Below, piece after piece: positions 15,774 to 24,406 of a DNA stretch of 41,769 nucleotides. Position 1 is the first letter of the stretch. Each line of letters starts with the position of its first letter. The notes under the pieces are model-generated. The model did no database searches. It saw only the letters and a list, made by a program, of their open reading frames with translations, and had not been told where the DNA came from. Where the stretch lies: contig NZ_WKKH01000038.1 in the NCBI RefSeq assembly GCF_009674725.1, positions 1 through 41,769 of the forward strand. Reading direction: 5' to 3'. Origin of the DNA: Pedobacter petrophilus. Lineage in GTDB: Bacteria; Bacteroidota; Bacteroidia; Sphingobacteriales; Sphingobacteriaceae. Position numbers and translations under genes: made by a program.

Positions 15774-17276
15774 CTACCAACTCCCGCCGGTACCGCCACC
15801 ACTACTTCTGCCACCGCCCCAACTGCTGCTGGAGGAAGACGAACTGCTACTGCCTGATGAAGATGAACCTGAACTAGATTTAACCAACATGGCCAAGGTT
15901 ACCCATCTAATAAACTCTGTTTTTTTACAAAAGCTACATTCATTTATAATTTTTGCCTGCCCTTCATGACTATATGTTGCAGATTTGGTAGTTATCTGTT
16001 TATCCGTCTTATAGGCTCGGAACCCGCAAGATGGACATTCGGTATAATCTGTATACTCTTCTGCAGGCCACGCCTTAATAATATGTTCTCTCCCGTCTGT
16101 ACTAAGCCAGATGTCGTAATCGTAAGCTTTAATCACTTCCTCCTTTCGTTGCCCTGGTGTTAAATAAGGCGCTCCCTCTATATTTTCATCTCTATCTACA
16201 CGGATCATTTTATTTTTTTTACTGTCTAAAATGGACTTAAAGCGGTCGGATTCTTTAGCGTTGTTCGCTTTTTGGCGGATTAAGGAAATTAAAATTAACG
16301 GAGAGAAAAGAATTAGCCACCAATTCTTTTTATTAAATGTATTCACCGCATCCGAGAAGTTTTGATCGTCATTGTAGGTATTCCTTAACGCTGAAATGAA
16401 AAACAGATACCTAAAATAAAGTATTAATGCTAAAGCGACAAACAGAATTACCGGGATATGCGCCAGTTTAATTTTTTCCAGCAGTCCAAATCCTCTAAAA
16501 AAGACTAAGACGAAAATGGAGAGAAAACCTATCAGGATAGCAACTGCGCAACCCTTTATCAAACCTGGATCGTAGTCTTCTTTGTTATGAGGTTTTACTT
16601 CGTTTTTAGTCAGCTTTTTAGCCTGGCGGTTAGTGATCTTGAATACTCCAAAAAAGACAAGAATGATTGCTATCGTTGGAAACCAGACTTTCTCCAGTGA
16701 ACTATTATTTTCAGGCTGCGTAAAAAGTTGATTAAGTTCAGATTTGTTTTCAGGGTTTAAAACAATTATTCCTATTGCATTTATGGTATTAATAATGCCT
16801 GCGCCGAAGTCATTTTCCCTAAATGCAGGCAGCAGATTTTGTTCAGCAATGTGTTTCAATTTTACATCTGGCAGTACGCCTTCTACGCCGGTGCCAGTTA
16901 TAAAACGGTATTTACGCCGGTCTTTAGCAATGAAAAGAAGTAATCCATTGTTGCTCGTTTTAGATCCGATTCCCCAGGTGTTGAACAATTCATACGCAAA
17001 ATCAAAATCCTCCTGATTCTGGTCAAAATTATTTACAATAACAACCGCAACCTGTATGTTCGTTTTATTTTCAAAATCGGAAATTGTATTGTTTATCTCA
17101 TCAATATCGGTAGAGGATAGTATTTTATCAGGGTCGCTCACCCAGCCACCACCAGTCTTTTTAGGGTCAGGAATTTCTGCTATTGTATAGGCTTTTTGTG
17201 CGAATGTGGTAGTGGAAATAAATAAAAGAAATAGGATCGTTAACTTTTTAAGTGAGAACTGATTGTAGAGCATCAT
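15774..17276 (-). CDS. TPM-domain (YgcG-like) membrane protein with zinc ribbon
   Basis: After the signal peptide (KKLTILFLLFISTTTFAQ) comes a TPM domain (about residues 40-180; motifs DEINNTISDFENKTNIQVAVVIV and FITGTGVEGVLPD). Three or so transmembrane helices follow. A cytosolic-looking part has two CxxC pairs (ECPSCGFRAY and NECSFCKKTEF), probably a zinc ribbon. The tail is a long Ser run ending GGGTGGSW, the Gly-rich end usual for the family. TPM proteins have been linked to photosystem II repair in plants and to unknown envelope functions in bacteria. The start is ATG at 17276; the longer frame starts with TTG. The frameshifted DUF1080 gene lies 49 bases upstream on the same strand. Confidence 0.8.
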   Translation of the reverse strand: MMLYNQFSLKKLTILFLLFISTTTFAQKAYTIAEIPDPKKTGGGWVSDPDKILSSTDIDEINNTISDFENKTNIQVAVVIVNNFDQNQEDFDFAYELFNTWGIGSKTSNNGLLLFIAKDRRKYRFITGTGVEGVLPDVKLKHIAEQNLLPAFRENDFGAGIINTINAIGIIVLNPENKSELNQLFTQPENNSSLEKVWFPTIAIILVFFGVFKITNRQAKKLTKNEVKPHNKEDYDPGLIKGCAVAILIGFLSIFVLVFFRGFGLLEKIKLAHIPVILFVALALILYFRYLFFISALRNTYNDDQNFSDAVNTFNKKNWWLILFSPLILISLIRQKANNAKESDRFKSILDSKKNKMIRVDRDENIEGAPYLTPGQRKEEVIKAYDYDIWLSTDGREHIIKAWPAEEYTDYTECPSCGFRAYKTDKQITTKSATYSHEGQAKIINECSFCKKTEFIRWVTLAMLVKSSSGSSSSGSSSSSSSSSSWGGGRSSGGGTGGSW

Positions 17277-17325
17277 TAGCAAATCTGATTTAAATTTTTA
17301 TCGACTTTTAGATAAGAACGGTTAA

Positions 17326-18161
17326 TTACATTTTATTTTTTAACAATCGAGCTACTAGCTGATTAAGCTTTTGCTTGTTTTTAGTGTAAGGCGCCAGATC
17401 AAAAAGCTTAACAGTTTTGAATTCTATCGGATGGCTTTCACTTTGCAGGGAGATGTAGCCAGACTTTAACGGTGTGCCATCTACTTTAACTTTGGGATCG
17501 AAGTTAGTAACGTTGCCGCCGCCAATCTGTGGTTTGGTATATTCTAAAACAACTTCATTATCTATAATATGTTTAATTACCGAATCGCCCAGCACTAGGA
17601 AATCGGCGGTTACCCATTGATCACCTGCATAGGTCTTTGATCTGGAATCCAGGCAATGTGTGGTGAAAAGTTTGTCTTGATAATTAATAAGGGTTCCGGC
17701 GTACATACATTACTGGTATGGCGAACATGCTCACCATCGCCACCAAGAATTTGTGCCTCTATAGAAATAGGGAAATCCTGATCTTTCAACATTGTAGCCG
17801 GATCCTGACAATGTAACATGGCGCCGCTATTTCTGGTTGCCCAGCCTTCTCCACCTTTTGCCTGATTACCTACGAAACGATAGGTTACCCTTAAAAGATA
17901 CGCTGAGAAAGGCTTTTTATAAAAAATATGTCCATATTGTTGATCAAATTCCTGATAGCCATCGTAACTGACTTTTAGTAGGCCATCTTCCACGCGAAAA
18001 GTATTGGCATAATTTTCCTTGTAATTGTGTTTGGCAATTTTCACATTCCAATCTTTCAAATCCTTTCCGTTGAAGAGATTAATCCAGCCTTTTTGAGCAT
18101 TGGCATGAATGGAGAAACAAGCGAAAATAAGAAAGGGTAGGGTGGCATGTTTTAATTTCAT
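17326..18161 (-). pseudogene. DUF1080 (3-keto-disaccharide hydrolase-like) protein, single frameshift
   Basis: Two overlapping frames make up one DUF1080 protein. The first part (to about 17697) has a signal peptide (FLIFACFSIHANAQ), the family opening GWINLFNGKDLKDWNVK, and GGEGWATRNSGAMLHCQ, running to EHVRHTSNVCTP. The second part resumes with GTLINYQDKLFTTHCLDS and runs on to GYISLQSESHPIEF and the end. The frames join cleanly if one G is restored in the CCGG at 17696-17699, so a single-base deletion interrupts an otherwise intact gene of about 275 codons. No other damage is visible, so it is either a very recent mutation or a sequencing error. Family members act on glycans in the periplasm. 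It sits between cmk and the TPM gene on the same strand. Confidence 0.85.
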
Positions 18162-18221
18162 AGTAGCTTAATTGTTGCCACTAAATGTATGAAATTAAAA
18201 TAAAGAGATAAATTTTAAATG

Positions 18222-18902
18222 CTATCCGGCCATCAGTGGTTCAACTTTTGCAATGGCGAAATTGAGTTGCTCTTCCTGCGTTAAATTCGTATTATCTAAA
18301 ATAATAGCATCATCAGCCCTCACAAGCGGACTTTCCTTTCGGGTCGTATCGGCATAATCGCGATGTGCCAGATTCTCGAAAACCTCTTCCAGGGTAGTTA
18401 AATTGTTGCCTTTACTTTCTAACTCTTTGAATCTTCTTTCAGCCCTGATTTTAGGATCAGCGGTCATGAAAAATTTTAGTGGTGAATGCGGAAAAACGGT
18501 GGTGCCAATATCGCGGCCATCCATTACAATGCTCTTCGATTTGCCCATCCGTTGCTGTTGTTTTACCATCTCATGGCGAACAATTTTATGAGCAGATACT
18601 TCACTTACATTTTGTGAAACGGGCATTAAACGAATCTCATCAGATACTTCCTCCCCGTTTAAAGTAATATGCGACTCATAATCCCTCGAATGAAAATTCA
18701 GTTCAATATGTTGCAAAGCATCAATAACCGCTGCATCGTTGTTTGCATCAATATTGTTTCTTAAAAAGTATAAGGTAACAGCACGGTACATGGCTCCGCT
18801 ATCTACATAAATAAAACCTAATTTTTTAGCCAGTGCCTTTGCAAGGGTGCTTTTTCCACACGATGAATAGCCATCAATAGCTATAACCAAGTTCTTTTTC
18901 AT
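18222..18902 (-). CDS. cmk: Cytidylate kinase
   Basis: Cmk phosphorylates CMP and dCMP with ATP in the cytoplasm. The 226-residue length is normal. The P-loop is IDGYSSCGKSTLAKALA near the N-terminus, followed by YVDSGAMYRAVTL. MDGRDIGTTVFPHSPLKFF and the RAERRFKEL lid complete the signature. The ATG lies only 7 bases from the promoter box at 18910-18917, so the mRNA has little or no leader. It is the first of several minus-strand genes with short gaps (60 and 49 bases). Confidence 0.96.
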   Translation of the reverse strand: MKKNLVIAIDGYSSCGKSTLAKALAKKLGFIYVDSGAMYRAVTLYFLRNNIDANNDAAVIDALQHIELNFHSRDYESHITLNGEEVSDEIRLMPVSQNVSEVSAHKIVRHEMVKQQQRMGKSKSIVMDGRDIGTTVFPHSPLKFFMTADPKIRAERRFKELESKGNNLTTLEEVFENLAHRDYADTTRKESPLVRADDAIILDNTNLTQEEQLNFAIAKVEPLMAG

Positions 18903-18909
18903 TCTGCTA

Positions 18910-18917
18910 CAAAGGTA
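18910..18917 (-). promoter_or_regulatory. -7 promoter box of cmk
   Basis: TACCTTTG on the minus strand ends 7 bases before the cmk ATG, so transcription should begin at or just before the start codon. Confidence 0.65.
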
Positions 18918-18964
18918 AAAAAAGACTGTTCAGTTACTAGCTTTTTTAGTTGGATTATCTTTCA

Positions 18965-18972
18965 TAATTTTG
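18965..18972 (+). promoter_or_regulatory. -7 promoter box of arfB
   Basis: TAATTTTG matches TAnnTTTG and ends 4 bases before the arfB ATG, predicting a leaderless mRNA. It is divergent from the cmk promoter, about 50 bases away. Confidence 0.6.
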
Positions 18973-18976
18973 GAAC

Positions 18977-19387
18977 ATGCTACCCACCAGAGAAGAAATT
19001 TTACGATCAGTTACTTTTAAAACTTCCAGAAGTGGAGGCAAAGGTGGGCAGAATGTAAATAAGGTTTCCAGTAAAGTTGAATTGATTTTTGATTTAACGG
19101 CGAACGAATACCTGAGTGATGAGGAGAAAACTTTGCTGAAATTACGCCTGGAAAACAGGTTAGATACTGAAGGCTTACTCCATATCGTATCTCAGGAAGA
19201 CCGAAGTCAGCTTCTAAATAAGGAAAAAACTATCGCAAAACTAATCGAGCTGCTCAAAAATTCTCTTCATGTTCAAAAAAAGAGGAAGCCAACTAAAATT
19301 CCAAAAGGAGTGATAGAAAAGAGATTGAAAAATAAAGCTTACACTTCCGAAAGAAAGAAAAACAGATCAACTCCTGATTCTAATTAG
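18977..19387 (+). CDS. arfB: Alternative ribosome-rescue factor / peptidyl-tRNA hydrolase ArfB
   Basis: This 136-residue class-I release-factor-like protein lacks the codon-recognition domain. The catalytic GGQ lies in SRSGGKGGQNVNKVSSKVEL (about residues 18-37). The basic tail (KKRKPTKIPKGVIEKRLKNK, then ERKKNRS) is the part that enters the empty mRNA channel of stalled ribosomes in ArfB/YaeJ. It would free ribosomes stalled on mRNAs without stop codons. Size and layout match E. coli ArfB well. It is divergent from cmk and convergent with the LpxR-like gene. Confidence 0.9.
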   Translation: MLPTREEILRSVTFKTSRSGGKGGQNVNKVSSKVELIFDLTANEYLSDEEKTLLKLRLENRLDTEGLLHIVSQEDRSQLLNKEKTIAKLIELLKNSLHVQKKRKPTKIPKGVIEKRLKNKAYTSERKKNRSTPDSN

Positions 19388-19398
19388 CCAACGGATGT

Positions 19399-20346
19399 TT
19401 ATCTTCCAAACCGATAATACAAACTCAGGCCACCATAATTCTGTGCTTTGGCAACGCTTTTAACTTCCTTGGTTTTAAAAATGATATTAAAATCCGCTGT
19501 AAATCTCTTTGAACTATAATTAGCCCCGAATTGCTGTTCAAAAACAATTGGTTTTACATCAAAAGTAACCGGGCTATTGTTATTAAATAAACTTCCCTGA
19601 ATTGTAGCATCATAGGCCACAATGTTTAATTGCGGTTTGGCATAAAAGAAAAGCTCTGACTTATTTAAGCTAGCTGTTTTTGAGTTGCCTATTACTGCAT
19701 TATGGTAAGCACTGTTGAACAATTGGTTCAACCTTCCGGCTCTGAATAATACCGATGTACCTAAACCCGAAAATGTAGTTCCTAAATTCAAATAGCCTTG
19801 TCCGCTTAAATCGATAATCTGATCATTGGAGCGAAGTAGCAACTTGCTATAATTTGCGGCCAGATTAACAGCTACTTCATTTTTAATTTGATATTCCCAT
19901 CCGGCAGGGCTGTAAAATCCAACGGTTTTATGGAGAAAGCGCTGAGCATCCTGCGCTAAAGAATTTGGGCCAACCATGCCAATTTCAATGCTGGTTTTTA
20001 AGACGCTTTCATTTTTATAAAAAACGGAATAAGCACCCCCGGCATAGAGGTAGCCAGCGAAAGGCCTGTCCTGATCTTCTCTTCTGGCAACCTGCCCCCA
20101 ATATGGCGTATACATTTTTTGTCCGGCCGAAATTTCGTAGGTTCTCTTTTCTATCTGATCGGAAAACTTAGAAGGATCAATTGCTCTTCGGAAATAAAGA
20201 AATAAGCCGTTAGTGTAATATCTGTCATTTAAGGTCGCTAAATAAGCATCATTTTCAGTTTTGAAACCAAATTCGTTTTTAAAAGATTGGCCAAAACCTG
20301 TTAGGCAGATTAAGCAAAGGATAGCAGTAGTAAAAAATGATTTCAT
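19399..20346 (-). CDS. LpxR-family outer-membrane protein (lipid A deacylase-like)
   Basis: The 315-residue product has a signal peptide (FTTAILCLICLTGFGQ) and a beta-barrel pattern. It shows the DUF2219/LpxR marks: FKTENDAYLATLNDRYYTNG (the Asn-Asp pair), DRPFAGYLYAGGAY, and IGMVGPNSLAQDAQRFLHK with the expected His. In Salmonella LpxR removes the 3'-acyloxyacyl group of lipid A with calcium; the residues seen are compatible with an active enzyme, but Bacteroidota lipid A differs, so the substrate is uncertain. It ends Arg-Phe-Gly-Arg rather than the usual terminal Phe. It is preceded by the lon terminator, so it needs its own promoter or read-through. Confidence 0.8.
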   Translation of the reverse strand: MKSFFTTAILCLICLTGFGQSFKNEFGFKTENDAYLATLNDRYYTNGLFLYFRRAIDPSKFSDQIEKRTYEISAGQKMYTPYWGQVARREDQDRPFAGYLYAGGAYSVFYKNESVLKTSIEIGMVGPNSLAQDAQRFLHKTVGFYSPAGWEYQIKNEVAVNLAANYSKLLLRSNDQIIDLSGQGYLNLGTTFSGLGTSVLFRAGRLNQLFNSAYHNAVIGNSKTASLNKSELFFYAKPQLNIVAYDATIQGSLFNNNSPVTFDVKPIVFEQQFGANYSSKRFTADFNIIFKTKEVKSVAKAQNYGGLSLYYRFGR

Positions 20347-20376
20347 AAAAAAGCCCGGATGATTAACCCGGGCTAT
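20346..20376 (-). terminator. Terminator of lon
   Basis: Stem AGCCCGG (20352-20358) with CCGGGCT (20368-20374), then on the minus strand a run of T that reaches the ATG of the LpxR-like gene. It lies 54 bases after the lon stop. Confidence 0.7.
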
Positions 20377-20429
20377 AAAAGTATTTATTGTTATTGGATA
20401 TTCGATAGGCCATCCAAAAGATTTACCAT

Positions 20430-22901
20430 TTAGTTGACAATCGGAGCAATCTTAATACTCAGATCTAAAGGCTTTTTTACCTTGTTTTTGGTTAAAGCCA
20501 ATTCAATTACTTCACTCATTTCTGTTACGTAATGAAAAGTAAGGTCTTTAATATAACTTTCTTTGATTTCTAAAATATCCTTGCGGTTGCTTTTACAAAG
20601 GATAATTTCTTTGATATTAGCTCTCTTCGCGGCAAGAATTTTCTCTTTAATTCCGCCAACCGGCAGAACTTTACCACGCAAGGTAATTTCTCCGGTCATG
20701 GCTAAATGTTGTTTTACTTTACGCTGGGTAAAAGCAGAAGTTAACGCAGTTAACATAGTTACACCAGCCGATGGGCCATCTTTTGGTGTTGCGCCGGCAG
20801 GAACGTGAACATGCACATCCCAATTATCAAATAAAGAATATTCTATACCAAACTCTGCCGCATGTGCACGTAAATAAGCAAGTGCAATCACTGCAGATTC
20901 TTTCATTACATCACCTAAATTACCGGTTAAGGTTAACTTTCCTTTACCAGGGCTTAAGCTAGATTCAATGAACAAAATATCGCCGCCAACGCTTGTCCAG
21001 GCTAAACCTGTAACTACACCGGCCACTTCATTGCCTTCGTATAAATCCTTATCGTAAACCGGTGCACCTAAAATGCGTTCAACATCCTCATTGGTTAAAG
21101 TAACATTATACTCTTCTTCCATTGCAATCTTCGTTGCTACACCACGAACCAGCGAACCGATTCTTTTCTCCAGACCACGAACTCCAGACTCACGCGTATA
21201 ATCTTCAATTACCTTTTCAATCAATGCTGGTTTAAGGGTAATATCTTTATTCTGCAAGCCATGATTTTCTTTCTGTTTCGGAAGCAGGTATTTTTTGGCA
21301 ATCTCAATTTTCTCCTCTATAGTATACCCGTTAACCTCTATAATCTCCATCCGATCGAGCAAAGCAGGTTGAATAGTGCTCAACGAGTTAGCTGTCGCGA
21401 TGAATAAAATGTTCGATAAATTATAATCCATCTCCACATAGTGATCATAAAAGGCATTGTTTTGTTCCGGATCTAAAACTTCTAGCAATGCTGATGAAGG
21501 ATCGCCGCGGTGATCTGTTCCAACTTTATCAATTTCATCTAAAACAAATACAGGGTTATCTGCACCAGCTTTTTTTATGGATGAAATAATGCGGCCAGGC
21601 ATAGCACCGATGTACGTTTTACGGTGACCACGAATTTCTGCCTCATCGCGAATACCACCTAAAGCCATCCGTACATATTTACGGCCTAACGCTTTGGCTA
21701 TAGATTTCCCCAATGAGGTTTTCCCAACTCCCGGAGGGCCAACCAGACAAAGAATTGGCGCTTTCATATCGCGTTTAAGCTTTAATACCGCCAGATATTC
21801 AATAATCCGTTGTTTAACCTTCTCTAAACCAAAATGATCTTTATCTAAAATGCGCTGGGCTCTTTTTAAATCAAAATTATCTTTGGTAAACTCACTCCAG
21901 GGTAGATCTAAAATTAACTCCAGGTAATTTAGCTGAACAGAATAATCTGGTGCAGCAGGGTTCATCCGGCCTAGTTTATCAAGTTCCTTCTCAAAGTGCT
22001 CATTAACTTCTTTCGACCATTTTTTCAACTTTGCTTTCTCTTGCAAAGCATCGAATTCAAGGTCGGCAGAATTACCACCCAATTCTTCCTGAATCGTTTT
22101 TAATTGCTGATTAAGGAAATAATCCCGTTGTTGTTTATCGAGATCAGTACGAACTTTAGATTGAATTTGATTTCTCAATTCCAGCATCTGCAATTCGATC
22201 ATCAGCAATTCCATTACCTTCTGCGCACGATCCAGCAATTTATTCATTTCCAGAATCTTTTGCTTATCGGCCATTTCGGCATTCATATTCGATGAAATAA
22301 AATTGATCAGAAATGAATTACTTTCAATGTTTTTTAAGGCAATACTTGCTTCACTGGGAATGTTTGGAGAAAGCTGAATAATTTGCGCAGACATCTCACG
22401 GATCGAAGCAATTAAGGTTTTAAATTCTTTATCTCCCTTGTGTTTTTGCTCTTCAAACTTTTTAACTACGGCCTTAATATAAGGCTCATTCTGAACTTCT
22501 TCAATTAAGCTGAAACGTTGTTTCCCCTGGATAATAACTGTGGTGTTACCATCAGGCATTTGCAGCAATTTAATGATGTTGGCAACGGTGCCAACACTGT
22601 TAAGTTGCTCAAAAGTAGGGTCTTCAATAGATACATCTTTTTGAGATACTACCCCAATAATCTTGTTTCCTTTGTAAGCTTCTTTAATTAATTTTATTGA
22701 TTTATCCCGTCCAACGGTAATTGGAATTACCACACCAGGGAACAGAACAGTGTTTCGCAATGGTAAAATAGCCAGGGTTTCCGGCGTATCCTCATTGTTC
22801 ATTTCCTCCTCATCTTGTTGAGACATCAAAGGGAAAAATTCGGTATCCTCATTTATAATTGGCATAGCAGAATGAAAATCAAATATATCTTGTTTACTCA
22901 T
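20430..22901 (-). CDS. lon: ATP-dependent protease Lon
   Basis: Lon degrades misfolded and regulatory proteins in the cytoplasm. The 823-residue protein has the N-terminal substrate domain (TLAILPLRNTVLFPGVVIP), the AAA+ module with Walker A GPPGVGKTSLGKS and Walker B VFVLDEIDKVG, and the protease domain. The catalytic Ser is in KDGPSAGVTM and the Lys in GGIKEKILAAKR. The start chosen is the ATG at 22901, with AGAGGAA about 8 bases upstream; a GTG two codons earlier would sit too close to that site. The N-terminal 40 residues are acidic and longer than in E. coli. It has its own terminator and a roughly 300-base upstream gap. Confidence 0.97.
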   Translation of the reverse strand: MSKQDIFDFHSAMPIINEDTEFFPLMSQQDEEEMNNEDTPETLAILPLRNTVLFPGVVIPITVGRDKSIKLIKEAYKGNKIIGVVSQKDVSIEDPTFEQLNSVGTVANIIKLLQMPDGNTTVIIQGKQRFSLIEEVQNEPYIKAVVKKFEEQKHKGDKEFKTLIASIREMSAQIIQLSPNIPSEASIALKNIESNSFLINFISSNMNAEMADKQKILEMNKLLDRAQKVMELLMIELQMLELRNQIQSKVRTDLDKQQRDYFLNQQLKTIQEELGGNSADLEFDALQEKAKLKKWSKEVNEHFEKELDKLGRMNPAAPDYSVQLNYLELILDLPWSEFTKDNFDLKRAQRILDKDHFGLEKVKQRIIEYLAVLKLKRDMKAPILCLVGPPGVGKTSLGKSIAKALGRKYVRMALGGIRDEAEIRGHRKTYIGAMPGRIISSIKKAGADNPVFVLDEIDKVGTDHRGDPSSALLEVLDPEQNNAFYDHYVEMDYNLSNILFIATANSLSTIQPALLDRMEIIEVNGYTIEEKIEIAKKYLLPKQKENHGLQNKDITLKPALIEKVIEDYTRESGVRGLEKRIGSLVRGVATKIAMEEEYNVTLTNEDVERILGAPVYDKDLYEGNEVAGVVTGLAWTSVGGDILFIESSLSPGKGKLTLTGNLGDVMKESAVIALAYLRAHAAEFGIEYSLFDNWDVHVHVPAGATPKDGPSAGVTMLTALTSAFTQRKVKQHLAMTGEITLRGKVLPVGGIKEKILAAKRANIKEIILCKSNRKDILEIKESYIKDLTFHYVTEMSEVIELALTKNKVKKPLDLSIKIAPIVN

Positions 22902-23209
22902 TATCACGTTTCCTCTAACGACAAACTGGCAGTTTAATCGTATTCACATTGTTTAATTATGTTAGTAATATAATAATTTCAACTCTTGTGCCAAAGTAAA
23001 AACTATATTAATCTTATGTTAAAAAGGCAGAGAAATATATTTATTGATGACAATATCATATTTCTTTATTTTAAACGTTTACTTATTGTTAAGGGCTTTC
23101 CGTTTGCAGTTAAGAAAATATAAAACTATTAATTTATCATAATAGGATTATATTGCAAAAAAAAATCGCCCTGGAAAGGTGCTGGAGTTATCTAAATTAT
23201 TATTCATAC
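22902..23209. other. Divergent intergenic region of lon and a TPR protein gene
   Basis: AT-rich, no gene seen. On the minus strand TTACTTTG (22992-22999) is one base off the -7 consensus and could drive lon with a leader of about 80 bases. A longer frame for the TPR gene that runs into this region from a TTG is rejected, because it would put some 19 residues ahead of a clear signal peptide. Confidence 0.4.
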
Positions 23210-23824
23210 ATGAACTATTTTAAAAAAGCAATTTTAGGATTAATCATTTTTTCGTCAACCACAACATTTGCCCAGAATGAGAAAAGCATGCAGGCAATGA
23301 TGAAAGGAGATTATAAAACTGCGGTTACCCAACTAGAAAAAGCCGATACCAAAACGCCCGATAATGCTGCTGTGTTAAAAATGCTGGGTTATTCTTATTT
23401 TCAAAATGGAGAGTACGAAAAATGTATCTCAACCTATAGCCGTTTACTTACCTTAAAGCCTGCAGAAGTATCTGCCTATTATTACCGCGGCAAAGCCAGG
23501 TTAAATATTGCAAATGATCCAAAAGAATCTTTAAATACCATGCGGGAGAACTTTTATACCGCTGCCATTAGAGATTTTACCAAAGCGATTGAAATTACCG
23601 GTGATGAGGATACGCAAATGTTTCAGAATCGAGGTTTAGCCTATAAAGATTATGCCATTTTTAAATCTTATAAAGTGAAGAAAAGCACTGAGAAAGTGGC
23701 CTGTATAGCATTGTTTAACAATTCAATAGCAGATTTTCAAAAAGTATTAACCATGCAGCCGTTAAGGAAAGATATTATTGATTGGGTTACTTATAATAAA
23801 GCGCAAATAACGAGTTTAAAGTAA
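23210..23824 (+). CDS. Secreted TPR protein
   Basis: The 204-residue product starts at the ATG at 23210 with a signal peptide (FKKAILGLIIFSSTTTFAQ). It then has about four TPR units, such as NAAVLKMLGYSYFQNGEYEKC and VSAYYYRGKARLNIA, and a later one around MFQNRGLAYKDYAIF. No enzyme motif is visible. It is probably a periplasmic adaptor; no partner is evident. It ends in a shared terminator with the convergent lipoprotein gene, so it is a single-gene unit. Confidence 0.75.
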   Translation: MNYFKKAILGLIIFSSTTTFAQNEKSMQAMMKGDYKTAVTQLEKADTKTPDNAAVLKMLGYSYFQNGEYEKCISTYSRLLTLKPAEVSAYYYRGKARLNIANDPKESLNTMRENFYTAAIRDFTKAIEITGDEDTQMFQNRGLAYKDYAIFKSYKVKKSTEKVACIALFNNSIADFQKVLTMQPLRKDIIDWVTYNKAQITSLK

Positions 23825-23834
23825 TCTTCAAACA

Positions 23835-23876
23835 TAAAAAAGCGGTCAGGGATTAATTTCTAACCGCTTTTTTTAT
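23835..23876. terminator. Bidirectional terminator
   Basis: AAAAAAGCGGT (23835-23845) pairs with ACCGCTTTTTT (23863-23873). A and T runs on both sides let it serve the TPR gene (plus) and the lipoprotein gene (minus), whose stop codon overlaps it. Confidence 0.85.
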
Positions 23877-24406
23877 GGATTAAATTTGGCTACCACAGTA
23901 TAGTCTTTTGGAGCGAGTAAGCGTATTTTTTGTTGTTTTCTGATCTTATATAATATTTCCGGGTAGTAGGTGAGGGTATCAAGCGATTGGTATAAGATGT
24001 TTTTGTTATTAATGATGATTTCAACCTTACTAATCTTTAAGCCTTTATTATTTACTGAAACTTTTTTAACCGGAATCTTTTTACTGTCAGAAGTGTATAC
24101 CTGTAAGCCATTTTGCTGCGTAACTTTAAAACTTCCTTTCCACGAATTTTTGTTGATATCAGCATTGATAAAAATAGCAAGTTCCTTTTCCCAATCAGTG
24201 ATTAATAACGATTTGGTTTCGCTAATGCCATTTATACTGACGGTTTTATCAACCTTAACCCTGGCATTTTTTAGCCGGATAATTTCTTTGCCGAAATATC
24301 CTTTTAAGTCAAAATATAATAATTCGGTATTCGCTTTTGCTGCTTCCCTCTGGTTACAAGAGAAAAACGTGAAAGCAAATACCAGAATGCAAAGTTTTTT
24401 CGTCAT
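23873..24406 (-). CDS. Predicted lipoprotein, unknown function
   Basis: The 177-residue product begins TKKLCILVFAFTFFSCNQRE, a lipoprotein signal with the lipobox Cys near residue 17. The mature part is beta-rich and polar (LLYFDLKGYFGKEIIRLKN, then VKKVSVNNKGLKISKVEII), suggesting a small sandwich domain. I recognise no family with certainty. Its ATG overlaps the stop codon of gpmI (TAATG), so translation is coupled to gpmI, although the functions look unrelated. Confidence 0.7.
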   Translation of the reverse strand: MTKKLCILVFAFTFFSCNQREAAKANTELLYFDLKGYFGKEIIRLKNARVKVDKTVSINGISETKSLLITDWEKELAIFINADINKNSWKGSFKVTQQNGLQVYTSDSKKIPVKKVSVNNKGLKISKVEIIINNKNILYQSLDTLTYYPEILYKIRKQQKIRLLAPKDYTVVAKFNP

